From Lachnospiraceae bacterium (GTDB taxonomy: Bacteria; Bacillota; Clostridia; Lachnospirales; Lachnospiraceae): 64,000 nt of DNA. A program made the translations under genes and the position numbers. The notes below the pieces were generated by a model. It did no database searches and was not told where the DNA came from. It saw only the letters and a list, made by a program, of their open reading frames with translations. Numbering within the stretch: position 1 is the stretch's first letter; each line of letters begins with the position of its first letter. The stretch spans positions 62,001 through 126,000 of the forward strand of contig JAFXXN010000160.1 of NCBI GenBank assembly GCA_017542245.1, read 5' to 3'. Of this stretch, positions 55,429 through 63,760 are shown one piece after another.

Positions 55429-56202
55429 ATGAGCGGTTTTAAAAAATTTATAAAAAGCGAATTAACCGGATGGAAACCCTTTGATATTATCTGGCTGATC
55501 ATAGCTACGGCTGTCATCCTCGGACTTTCAATATATTGGGAAGACACATGGATGAGTCTGCTCGCAGCGATCACAGGAACATGGTGTGTAATCCTTACGG
55601 GAAAAGGGAAACGTTCATCCTTTATATTCGGGCTGATAAATGTTATATTCTATGCCATCGTTGCATTCGAAGCAAAATATTACGGAGAAGTAATGCTAAA
55701 TGCTTTCTATTATTTCCCGATGAATTTTGTCGGATGGTTTGCATGGAAAAAGCATATGAATGATAAGACGGGTGAAGTAAAAAAGGAACGCCTGCCCTTA
55801 AAGAAAAGCGCCATAGTATATGCTTTGACAGCAGTTGCGATATTTATATACGGATTTATTTTGGACAGATTGGGAGGAAATCTTCCTTATATCGACAGTA
55901 TGAGCACAGTAATATCGGTAGTCGCCCAGATACTCTCTATCAAGAGACTGATGGAGCAATGGGTACTTTGGATAGTGGTGGATGTAGTAACGGTTATCAT
56001 GTGGGCAGTTCATTTTGCCCAGGGAGGCGAGACCATAGCAACACTTGCGATGTGGGCAGTTTACTTAGTTAATGCTGTTATCATGTTTATCCGCTGGTAC
56101 AAGGAATCGAATCAATCTCAGGACGGTTTCGACACTATTAAGTTAAGCCAACATAGCCTTCCACTTGAGGGGAAGGTGGCCGAACGAAGTGAGGTCGGAT
56201 GA
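55429..56202 (+). CDS. pnuC: nicotinamide riboside transporter PnuC
   Basis: 257 residues with about seven membrane helices and the PnuC signatures FYYFPMNFVGWFAW (near 87-100) and a WVLWIVVDVV segment (near 181-190). Imports nicotinamide riboside by facilitated diffusion with trapping by the NadR kinase encoded next. The last 16-17 residues ([16 protein letters not shown]) are encoded by an R3 repeat end, so the native C-terminus is replaced by repeat sequence. GGAAGGGGG precedes the ATG. Confidence 0.92.
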   Translation: MSGFKKFIKSELTGWKPFDIIWLIIATAVILGLSIYWEDTWMSLLAAITGTWCVILTGKGKRSSFIFGLINVIFYAIVAFEAKYYGEVMLNAFYYFPMNFVGWFAWKKHMNDKTGEVKKERLPLKKSAIVYALTAVAIFIYGFILDRLGGNLPYIDSMSTVISVVAQILSIKRLMEQWVLWIVVDVVTVIMWAVHFAQGGETIATLAMWAVYLVNAVIMFIRWYKESNQSQDGFDTIKLSQHSLPLEGKVAERSEVG

Positions 56203-56207
56203 GGTGT
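56155..56207 (+). repeat. R3 MITE end inside the 3' end of pnuC
   Basis: CCTTCCACTTGAGGGGAAGG hairpin, GGCCGAACGAAGTGAGGTC hairpin and GATGAGGTGT, matching one terminal repeat of the element at 38408-38543. It supplies the pnuC stop codon and ends just before the nadR ribosome site. The other end of the element is not present. Confidence 0.82.
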
Positions 56208-56229
56208 GACGGAAGAAAGGAGCAGGAAT

Positions 56230-57240
56230 ATGGAATTTAATGTAGGAATGTACGGTGGTTCTTTTAATCCATTGCATATTGGACATGTAGACTGTATAAT
56301 AAGAGCGGCGAATATGTGCAGAGAGCTGTATATTGTCTTAAGCATAGGACATAACCGCGAAGAGATAGACGGGAGAGTCCGCTACCGCTGGATTTACCAG
56401 CTTACGAAACATATCGGAAATGTAAAGATTATTATACTTGAAGATGAAGCGGTTTCAAAAGCAGAGTACAATGAAAAATACTGGCAGAGTGACGCAGATA
56501 AGGTAAAGGCAGCAATCGGAAAGCCAATAGATGTGGTATTTTGCGGAAGTGATTATGATGAGAACAGCTTTTGGAACAAATGCTACCCGGAAAGTAAACT
56601 GTATATTTTCCCCAGAAATGAAATCAGCTCTACAGAAATCCGTAAAAATCCGTATGCATATTGGGACTGGATACCGAATATAGCTAAACCCTATTATGTA
56701 AAGAAAGTACTTTTGATGGGTGGCGAAAGTACCGGAAAATCAACTCTTACGATAAATCTTGCGAACCGTTTTAATACCAATTATATAGATGAGGCAGGAC
56801 GTGACATATCGGAGCGCAGCGGGACGGACATGATGATGCTGTCGGAGGATTTTACAGAGATTCTCCTGCAGCATAAATTGAATGAGATAAAAGCAATAGA
56901 ACATAGCAACAAAGTATTTTTTGAGGACACGGATACACTTATTACTCAGTTTTTTATGGGGTTTCTGGAAGATCCGGGTATAGCGAAAAATAAGGCTTTA
57001 TCCGATGCTATCGATGCTTTAAACTCGTATGACCTGATCCTTTTTTTGGAACCCGATGTTGCATTTGTCCAGGATGGGGACAGGAGTGAGGAAATCCGTG
57101 ACAACAGGGAAAAATACAGTAATCAGATAAAAGATTTGATCAAATCCCATGGAAAGCAGTTCGTAATTATCAGCGGTTCTTATGAGGAGAGGTATGAAAA
57201 GGCAGTTGCTGAAGTAAGCAAATTAATAAATTTATACTAG
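56230..57240 (+). CDS. nadR: NadR-like NMN adenylyltransferase / ribosylnicotinamide kinase
   Basis: 336 residues from ATG 56230 (AAAGGAG upstream; the longer frame from GTG 56206 lies in repeat sequence). Domain 1 is a nucleotidyltransferase: GGSFNPLHIGH (9-19) and ISSTEIRKNP (132-141). Domain 2 is a kinase with P-loop GGESTGKS (164-171) and YIDEAGRD (near 186). It phosphorylates imported nicotinamide riboside and adenylylates NMN to NAD. The N-terminal HTH of enteric NadR is absent; regulation is probably by the downstream NrtR-like protein. Confidence 0.92.
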   Translation: MEFNVGMYGGSFNPLHIGHVDCIIRAANMCRELYIVLSIGHNREEIDGRVRYRWIYQLTKHIGNVKIIILEDEAVSKAEYNEKYWQSDADKVKAAIGKPIDVVFCGSDYDENSFWNKCYPESKLYIFPRNEISSTEIRKNPYAYWDWIPNIAKPYYVKKVLLMGGESTGKSTLTINLANRFNTNYIDEAGRDISERSGTDMMMLSEDFTEILLQHKLNEIKAIEHSNKVFFEDTDTLITQFFMGFLEDPGIAKNKALSDAIDALNSYDLILFLEPDVAFVQDGDRSEEIRDNREKYSNQIKDLIKSHGKQFVIISGSYEERYEKAVAEVSKLINLY

Positions 57241-57330
57241 GGTACAAAGTCAAAAAGTCATTTAAGCTTGCGAGGAGGTCTTAAAGGCTTTCGATATCAT
57301 AAAATATTATAAGAGGAGTGTAAGAATTTC

Positions 57331-58143
57331 ATGCAGTCAGAAAAGGAATATCTGTCAAATTACAATATTAAAGACTATGAGAGGCCTTCTGTAACCACTG
57401 ATATTGCAGCGTTTATGATCAGGTCGGAAGAAAGCGATAACTATAAAAAAGATTCGGAAAATAAGCTGTCAATTCTGCTTGTTAAGCGCGGAGTGCATCC
57501 GTTTAAAGATTGCTGGGCACTACCCGGTGGATTTCTTAAGCCCAATGAGACTGTGGAAGAATGTGCACTGCGGGAAATTACAGAAGAAACAAATGTAACA
57601 CCGGTCGTACTGCTTCCTGTCGGAATTTTCAGTGAGCCCGGCAGAGACCCAAGAGGCTGGATCATATCAAACGCATTCTTCTCTGTTATTACAGAAGAGT
57701 CTGTAAAGCAGGTTGGAGGAGATGATGCTGCAGATGCTCAGTGGTTTGATGTAAATTTTCAACAGGAGAAAAACGGGGATTTTCATCTGGTGCTGTCGTT
57801 AAAAGATGTACATCTGGAGGCAACCCTTGAAAAGGAAAAAACAAAATACGGAAAAAATACTTTCGTAATAAAAGACGGTGGCGGGCTGGCATTTGATCAT
57901 GCAAAAATTATAGCTACAGCAGTATCTTTGCTTAGAAAATATGCAGATGATTTTAATACAATCTTTGACTTCCTGCCGGAGAGCTTTACTCTTAATGAGG
58001 TTCAAAAGGTTCAGGAGACTATATTAAATACCAGTATACTTCCGGCGAATTTCAGACGGAAAATAAATGATTATGTAATTGAGACAGACGAATATACACA
58101 AGGAGCAGGACATCGTCCCGCGAGGCTTTATAAAAGAAAGTAA
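57331..58143 (+). CDS. nrtR: Nudix-winged-helix regulator, NrtR-like
   Basis: 270 residues. Nudix box near 64-86: GFLKPNETVEECALREITEE, where the final Gly of the box is Asn, compatible with reduced hydrolysis as in NrtR. After a spacer, residues about 200-270 form a winged helix (SFTLNEVQKVQETIL, FRRKINDYV). NrtR proteins sense ADP-ribose and repress NAD genes. Position directly after pnuC-nadR supports this. The gene is 90 nt from nadR with GAGGAG 12 nt before the ATG. It might also control the whole island. Regulator role is by homology only. Confidence 0.82.
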   Translation: MQSEKEYLSNYNIKDYERPSVTTDIAAFMIRSEESDNYKKDSENKLSILLVKRGVHPFKDCWALPGGFLKPNETVEECALREITEETNVTPVVLLPVGIFSEPGRDPRGWIISNAFFSVITEESVKQVGGDDAADAQWFDVNFQQEKNGDFHLVLSLKDVHLEATLEKEKTKYGKNTFVIKDGGGLAFDHAKIIATAVSLLRKYADDFNTIFDFLPESFTLNEVQKVQETILNTSILPANFRRKINDYVIETDEYTQGAGHRPARLYKRK

Positions 58144-58161
58144 AGTATTAGAGTAAGATAT

Positions 58162-58240
58162 TTGACTTTTTTGAAGCTAATGAATATAATGATATTTGGG
58201 TCGAAAAGTTTTTGGGTTTTTGACTTTAGTATCGTATAAT
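58162..58240 (+). promoter_or_regulatory. tandem promoters of the OYE-type reductase gene
   Basis: Promoter 1: TTGACT (58162-58167), 17 bp, TATAAT (58185-58190). Promoter 2: TTGGGT (58212-58217), 17 bp, TATAAT (58235-58240). The first has the better -35. Confidence 0.65.
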
Positions 58241-58271
58241 TGAAATAAAAGAAGAAGGTGAGGTTTACAAA

Positions 58272-60263
58272 ATGAAATACAAAGAGTTATTCGAGCCGGT
58301 CAAAATCGGAAAGCTCGAAATCAAAAACCGTTATTGTATGGCGCCAATGGGACCTTTGGGTCTTGGTGACTGTGAAGGCGGATGGAATGACAGGGGAATA
58401 GAATATTATGCAAGGAGAGCTCTGGGTGGAATCGGTCTCATCATCACGGGTGTTACATTTTCAGACCTGGAGGTTGAGAAGCCATCCTTCCCCAATACGC
58501 CCAATTCAACATACAATCCGGTGCAGTTTGTTAGGACAAGCCGTGAAATGACAGAGAAAGTACATGCTTATGGTTCAAAAATCTTCCTGCAAATGAGCGG
58601 AGGCTTCGGAAGAGTGACTATTCCCACTAACCTTGGAGAATTTCCCCCTGTTTCGGCATCGGCCATTCCGCACAGATGGCTTGACAAGACCTGCCGTCCG
58701 CTTACCGTAGAGGAAATACACGGCCTGGTAAAGAGCTTTGGAAAGGGTGCATTTAATGCAAAAAGAGCCGGCTTTGACGGAGTTGAAATCCACGCTGTTC
58801 ATGAGGGGTATCTGATAGACCAGTTTGCAATCTCGTTCTTTAACCAAAGAACTGACGAGTATGGCGGATCTCTGGAGAACAGACTGAGATTTGCAAAAGA
58901 AATCCGTGAGGAGATAGCAAAAACCTGTGGCTGGGATTTCCCTGTAGCTCTCCGTTTTTCGCTTAAGAGTATGATCAAAGATTTCCGCGAAGGTGCACTT
59001 CCGGGCGAAGAATTTGAAGAAAAGGGACGTGACATAGAGGAAGGAATCGAGGCCGCAAAGCTTCTTGAGAAGTACGGCTATGATGCTCTCGATGTTGATG
59101 CTGGAACCTATGATGCATGGTGGTGGAACCATCCGCCGATGTATATGGAGAAGGCTCCATACAAGGAATTTGCACGTATTACAAAAGAAAACGTGAAGAT
59201 TCCCGTAATCATGGCAGGCCGTGTAGATAATCCCGATACGGCAGCAGAATGTATTAACAACGGCATCTGTGACATGATCTCTTTGGGAAGACCCACTCTT
59301 GCAGATCCCGATATAGTGAATAAGATACGTAAAGGCAAAATTTCCGAAATCCGTCCCTGCATAAGCTGTCAGGAAGGATGTATGGGACGTATCCAAAGCT
59401 ATTCGCTCATAAACTGTGCCGTAAATCCCCAGACCGGTAAGGAGAGGATTAATGCTTATATGCCGGTTGCAAAGAAGAAAAAAGTTCTTGTCGTCGGAGG
59501 CGGTGTGGCAGGATGCGAAGCTGCAAGGGTACTTGCGGAGCGCGGACATGAACCGGTGCTTTTCGAAGCATCCGACAGGCTCGGTGGAAATCTTATACCG
59601 GGAGGAGCTCCTTCGTTTAAAGAGGACGATCTGGCTCTTGCGAAATGGTATGAGGATGAGATGGTTCGTCTAAATGTTGAGGTTCATAAGAATACAAAAG
59701 CCGGCGAAAAGGAGATACTGGACAGCTCTTATGATGCTGTAATATTCGCTACAGGTTCTAATCCAAAGAAGTTCTCTTTAGGCGATGATAATAAAGTATA
59801 TACTGCAACAGAAGTACTTCTCGGACAGAAGGATACGGGAGATGCAGCGGTAGTTATAGGAGGCGGTCTCGTAGGGTGTGAGCTTGCCCTTGACTTGGCT
59901 ATGAAGGGAAAAAAGGTTACGATAGTTGAAGCACTTGATAAAATACTTGCGGTAAACGGTCCTCTTTGCAGTGCAAATAAGGAGATGCTCGAAGAACTCC
60001 TTCCGTTTAACGGTGTTGAAATCGTGACCGGTGCTAAGGTAACGGAGTTTAAGAATGGTATTCTGAAAGCAGATGTAGGCGGTACGGTAAAAGAAATCCT
60101 TGCTGACAGTGTGACTCTCTGCGTAGGTTATACCAGCGAGACTTCGCTTTACGACAAATATAAGAACGATATCGATGAAGTTTATCTTCTCGGTGATGCC
60201 AGAAAGGTATCAAATATCATGTACGCTATATGGGATGCATTTGAAGTAGCCAATCATATCTGA
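58272..60263 (+). CDS. OYE-family flavin/Fe-S/FAD oxidoreductase (enoate or 2,4-dienoyl-CoA reductase type)
   Basis: 663 residues. N-terminal FMN TIM barrel (about 1-345; NRYCMAPMGP, GFDGVEIHAVHEGYLIDQF, RTDEYGGSLENRLRF segments). [4Fe-4S] cluster site C-x2-C-x3-C-x11-C in CISCQEGCMG (near 361-380). Then FAD-binding VGGGVAGCEAA (near 408) and NADH-binding IGGGLVGCELA (near 531) Rossmann parts. This is the layout of 2,4-dienoyl-CoA reductase, enoate reductase and bile-acid BaiCD/BaiH enzymes. Substrate cannot be told; reduction of an activated C=C double bond is expected. Monocistronic, anaerobic metabolism. Confidence 0.9.
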   Translation: MKYKELFEPVKIGKLEIKNRYCMAPMGPLGLGDCEGGWNDRGIEYYARRALGGIGLIITGVTFSDLEVEKPSFPNTPNSTYNPVQFVRTSREMTEKVHAYGSKIFLQMSGGFGRVTIPTNLGEFPPVSASAIPHRWLDKTCRPLTVEEIHGLVKSFGKGAFNAKRAGFDGVEIHAVHEGYLIDQFAISFFNQRTDEYGGSLENRLRFAKEIREEIAKTCGWDFPVALRFSLKSMIKDFREGALPGEEFEEKGRDIEEGIEAAKLLEKYGYDALDVDAGTYDAWWWNHPPMYMEKAPYKEFARITKENVKIPVIMAGRVDNPDTAAECINNGICDMISLGRPTLADPDIVNKIRKGKISEIRPCISCQEGCMGRIQSYSLINCAVNPQTGKERINAYMPVAKKKKVLVVGGGVAGCEAARVLAERGHEPVLFEASDRLGGNLIPGGAPSFKEDDLALAKWYEDEMVRLNVEVHKNTKAGEKEILDSSYDAVIFATGSNPKKFSLGDDNKVYTATEVLLGQKDTGDAAVVIGGGLVGCELALDLAMKGKKVTIVEALDKILAVNGPLCSANKEMLEELLPFNGVEIVTGAKVTEFKNGILKADVGGTVKEILADSVTLCVGYTSETSLYDKYKNDIDEVYLLGDARKVSNIMYAIWDAFEVANHI

Positions 60264-60301
60264 TAATCGGGTAGGAGGGAGATTTCCCTCCTACTTTGGT
60301 A

Positions 60302-60378
60302 TATAACATAATTGAAGATGCGAAGCATCGGTTTGTTACTGACGAAATTCTGAAGGCATTTTTGAGGTGACATTGACT
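60302..60378 (+). repeat. R2 element, copy C
   Basis: TATAACATAATT, hairpin 1 (GATGC-gaa-GCATC core with outer pairs to GGTTTGTT, ends 60337), ACTGACG, a weaker second hairpin (AAAT/ATTT), then GAGGTGACATTGACT (60364-60378). Ends 35 nt before the ATG at 60414. Confidence 0.75.
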
Positions 60379-60413
60379 CATGTAAAAGTAATTTATTGAA
60401 GAGGTGTAATCAG

Positions 60414-60929
60414 ATGGAAATATGGGATTTGTACGATAGAAATGACAACAGGACGGGGGAAACCTGGGAGAGGCTTCCTGGAAGTTTTAATGGTATACCG
60501 GATGGAAAGTATCATATGGTGTGCGATATTTTAGTTCAGCATACAGACGGCACATATCTTCTGACAAAACGTCATCCAAATAAGGATGTATATCCGGGAT
60601 ATTGGGAAGCAAGTGCGGGAGGCTCCGCTTTGGCAGGGGAGTCACCGGTAGAGTGTGCAAAACGAGAACTTTTTGAGGAAACGGGGATTAAGGCAGAAGA
60701 TGAGGACTTTCAATTTGTAAGCCATACCTTTAGAGACAGAAGCCACAGTATGTTTTACTCCTACCTGGTAGTTACTGATTGCCCCAAGGACTCTATTGTG
60801 CTTCAGGAAGGTGAAACTACGGAGTACAAGTGGGTTGATAAAGCAGGCCTTTTGGAATATGTCGATTCAGATACTGCCATCAAGTCACACAATGACAGAT
60901 ACAAGGAGTTTTTTGATAAATTAAGATAA
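60414..60929 (+). CDS. Nudix hydrolase (YfcD/isopentenyl-isomerase-like subgroup)
   Basis: 171 residues from ATG 60414; GAAGAGGTG at 60398-60406 supports it over a TTG at 60396. The Nudix box is GGSALAGESPVECAKRELFE followed by ETG (near 70-92), intact. The flank MEIWDLYDRNDNRTGETWER is typical of the group related to isopentenyl-diphosphate isomerase and YfcD. Substrate unknown. It has an R2 leader and is followed by an inverted repeat. Confidence 0.85.
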   Translation: MEIWDLYDRNDNRTGETWERLPGSFNGIPDGKYHMVCDILVQHTDGTYLLTKRHPNKDVYPGYWEASAGGSALAGESPVECAKRELFEETGIKAEDEDFQFVSHTFRDRSHSMFYSYLVVTDCPKDSIVLQEGETTEYKWVDKAGLLEYVDSDTAIKSHNDRYKEFFDKLR

Positions 60930-60946
60930 GTAAAAAGTTCGAGATA

Positions 60947-60987
60947 ATTGGAATTTTTGCGATGAAAATAACGTAAAATTCCAATTG
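60947..60987. repeat. 12-bp inverted repeat after the Nudix gene
   Basis: AATTGGAATTTT (60947-60958) pairs with AAAATTCCAATT (60976-60987) with a 17-nt loop. No U-run follows on the plus strand; might act as terminator or operator. Confidence 0.5.
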
Positions 60988-61146
60988 AAAACAGATTGAT
61001 TAACAGTTATGAAGATTATATATATACTGCGGTTAAATATGTTTGATCATTTTAACTGTTTGACTATCGGAATTGAACAGTGTGCCTAAAGAGGTTTTAC
61101 CAGCAGGCACTAAACTGTACTATAATAAACGGAGGAGAATGTAACT

Positions 61147-63687
61147 ATGGAACGGATAAAACTTGATGAGAAGTGGACATTTCGCAGGGGTTTTTGTGAT
61201 AATTTGGGAATGATAAAATCAGACCCCGGGGTAGAGGTAAATCTCCCGCATGACGGGATGATAGGGACAGCGGTAACGGCTGATGCTCCCGCTCAGATGG
61301 ATATGGGGTATTTTACAGGCGGAATTTCGAATTATACTAAATATGTGAATATCCCGGAGGAATGGGAGAATGAAAGCATAGGACTCCGCTTTGACGGCGC
61401 TATGATGAACGTTACAGTAGATGTTAACGGATTTAAGGCAGGGCGTCAGCATTATGGGTATGCACCTTTTTATGTAGACCTGACAGATTTGGTTACATTT
61501 GGAAAAGAGAACCGAATCACAATAAATGTGAATACGAGTATGCAGCCCAATTCCCGCTGGTATACAGGTTCGGGTCTGTACCGTGGAGTGGAGCTTGTAC
61601 ATGGACCAAAGGTGCATATAGCAAATGACGGAATATTTGTTTATACCAAGGAAGTGGCAGATGGACACGCCTTCCTGGAAGCACAGGTGGATGTCCGGAA
61701 TGAGACTGCAGAGAAGAGATTGGCTGAGATAGAGCTGTCACTTGTGTTTGAAGATAAAATCAAGGCATTAGCACAAAAAGATAATGATGCAGAAGATAAA
61801 GACGACAGTTTTTTCTGCTCAAATAATGAGCAGGTGGCAGCCTCTGTAAAGAAAGTAATCTGGCTCGATGCCCGCAGCACAGGTACAGCCAGAATCGCAT
61901 TTTCTATTAAAAATCCGTTGATATGGGATGTGGATGATCCGAATCTGTATACGGTAAAAGCTACTGTTAAAAACCTTGGGGTTTATCGTACTCATTTTGT
62001 AGCGGATCCAAAAGAAAACTGTATCGTAGATGAAGCAAGCACACTTTTCGGTATTAAGACGGTTACGGTGGATGCTGTTCGAGGACTCCTGATAAATGGA
62101 AAATCAGTAAAACTAAAAGGCGGATGCCTCCATCATGATAATGGTCTGCTGGGATCGGTATCCTTATATGAAATTGAGGCTCGTAAGGTAAAGAAGTTGA
62201 AAGAAATCGGATTTAATGCGATCCGTACTACTCATAATCCGCCTTCATCGGCTCTGATAGAGGCTTGCGACAGGCTAGGTATGTATGTGTTTGATGAGGC
62301 ATTTGACGCATGGGGAATGGCTAAAAGAAGCGGTGATTACAGTCAGTTCTTTGATGCGGATTGGGAGAAAGACCTGACAGCTTTTGTACGCAGGGACAGG
62401 ACACATCCTTGTGTTGTAATCTGGTCCATAGGTAATGAAATACCTGAGCGAGGCGGCCTTAATAATGGTTATGATCTGGCAAAAAAATTGGCGGAAAAGG
62501 TAAGAAGCCTGGATGGTACAAGACCTGTAAGTAATGGAATCTGCTCATTCTGGAGCGGTCTGGATGATGAACTGGCTGAAGGACTGAGCTGGTTTCAGAA
62601 TTCTATAGATGGTGGTTTAACAAAAGATTTCTGGGAAAAGGGAACGGAGCCTTTTACAGACGGGTTGGATATCGTGGGCTATAACTATATGGAAGACTTT
62701 TATGAGAGGGATCATGAGCTGTTCCCGGACAGAGTAATATTAGGTTCCGAGAATTTCCCTAAAGAGATTGGTTTCAGATGGCCTCTTGTTGAAAAGCATC
62801 CCTATATCATCGGAGATTTTACGTGGACGGCATGGGACTATATAGGAGAAGCAGGGCTTGGAAAATCGGTATATTTAGATCCTGAGGATCCTTTTTTAAA
62901 AAAAGGTCCGTATGCTCTGATGCCTCAGGAGTCATCGCCGTATCCCTGGAGAACTGCGAACGATGCTGACTTTGATATTACAGGTACGAAGCGGCCTCAG
63001 GGAGCATACAGGAGTGTAGTGTGGGGCAGCAGTGCGACTCATCTTTATACCGTACATCCTAAGAACTTCGGTAAAGTGGAGATGATCGGTCCTTGGGGAT
63101 TTACGGATGTACTGTCATGCTGGAACTATACCGGTTATGAAGGAAAAACTGTAGAGCTTGTTGTGTTTTCAAATGCTCAGGAAGTGGAAATACTGATTAA
63201 TGGCGATTCGATTGGACGTAAAAAGGTATCATCGGAAAGACCCTTACCAAACAGTGTACGATTTGAGGCCATATATAAGCCGGGAAAGGTAGAAGCTATA
63301 AGCTATACGGATGGGAAAGAAGTCAGCCGTGATATACTGGAAACAACCGGTGAGCCGGTGGGACTTCGCTTGACGCCTGAGAAGAAGGCCATGCAGGCAA
63401 ATGGACATGATGTTCTTTTTATGTGGATAGAGGCAGTAGATAGTGATGGACGCGTTGTACCGGATGCAGCTGTGCCGGTAAATGTGAAGGTCGAAGGCAG
63501 CGGTACTCTGGCAGGCCTTGGAACCGGCAATCCAATAACTGACGAGGATTATACGGATAACGAGACGGTCACCTACCATGGCAAAGCACTTGCTATAATC
63601 CGCTCGGGATACGAAAAAGGCGAGACTGCTTTATCTGTCGCATCAGAAGGATTGGCAGGGGACAGTGCAAAGATAAAAATATTTTAA
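61147..63687 (+). CDS. glycoside hydrolase family 2 (beta-galactosidase-like)
   Basis: 846 residues without signal peptide, so intracellular. Sugar-binding domain (about 10-170), Ig-like domain (about 180-310), TIM barrel (about 320-620) with acid/base E431 in WSIGNE and nucleophile E535 in LGSEN, then C-terminal domains including a DUF4982-like segment (about 660-730) and a final Ig-like part. Probably acts on short galactosides or glucuronides that have been imported; specificity cannot be read by eye. A TATAAT at 61121-61126 with a poor -35 suggests an activated promoter. CGGAGGAG precedes the ATG. Confidence 0.9.
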   Translation: MERIKLDEKWTFRRGFCDNLGMIKSDPGVEVNLPHDGMIGTAVTADAPAQMDMGYFTGGISNYTKYVNIPEEWENESIGLRFDGAMMNVTVDVNGFKAGRQHYGYAPFYVDLTDLVTFGKENRITINVNTSMQPNSRWYTGSGLYRGVELVHGPKVHIANDGIFVYTKEVADGHAFLEAQVDVRNETAEKRLAEIELSLVFEDKIKALAQKDNDAEDKDDSFFCSNNEQVAASVKKVIWLDARSTGTARIAFSIKNPLIWDVDDPNLYTVKATVKNLGVYRTHFVADPKENCIVDEASTLFGIKTVTVDAVRGLLINGKSVKLKGGCLHHDNGLLGSVSLYEIEARKVKKLKEIGFNAIRTTHNPPSSALIEACDRLGMYVFDEAFDAWGMAKRSGDYSQFFDADWEKDLTAFVRRDRTHPCVVIWSIGNEIPERGGLNNGYDLAKKLAEKVRSLDGTRPVSNGICSFWSGLDDELAEGLSWFQNSIDGGLTKDFWEKGTEPFTDGLDIVGYNYMEDFYERDHELFPDRVILGSENFPKEIGFRWPLVEKHPYIIGDFTWTAWDYIGEAGLGKSVYLDPEDPFLKKGPYALMPQESSPYPWRTANDADFDITGTKRPQGAYRSVVWGSSATHLYTVHPKNFGKVEMIGPWGFTDVLSCWNYTGYEGKTVELVVFSNAQEVEILINGDSIGRKKVSSERPLPNSVRFEAIYKPGKVEAISYTDGKEVSRDILETTGEPVGLRLTPEKKAMQANGHDVLFMWIEAVDSDGRVVPDAAVPVNVKVEGSGTLAGLGTGNPITDEDYTDNETVTYHGKALAIIRSGYEKGETALSVASEGLAGDSAKIKIF

Positions 63688-63719
63688 TCAATCAGTGGGA
63701 TGGTTCTCTGATTGATTTT
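63686..63719. repeat. R4 REP-like hairpin, copy 2
   Basis: AATCAATCAG with CTGATTGATT around GGGATGGTTCT; about 30 of 34 positions match copy 1 at 50198. It overlaps the stop codon of the GH2 gene and ends in TTTTG, so it may also terminate transcription weakly. Confidence 0.8.
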
Positions 63720-63760
63720 GTGGGAAGAATTATGAAAATCGATTTAAAGGAAAAAATAAT

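Noticed and set aside
58575..59549. 324-codon minus-strand frame
   Set aside because: Antisense to the OYE-type reductase; its composition is that of a shadow frame and the reductase is unambiguous.
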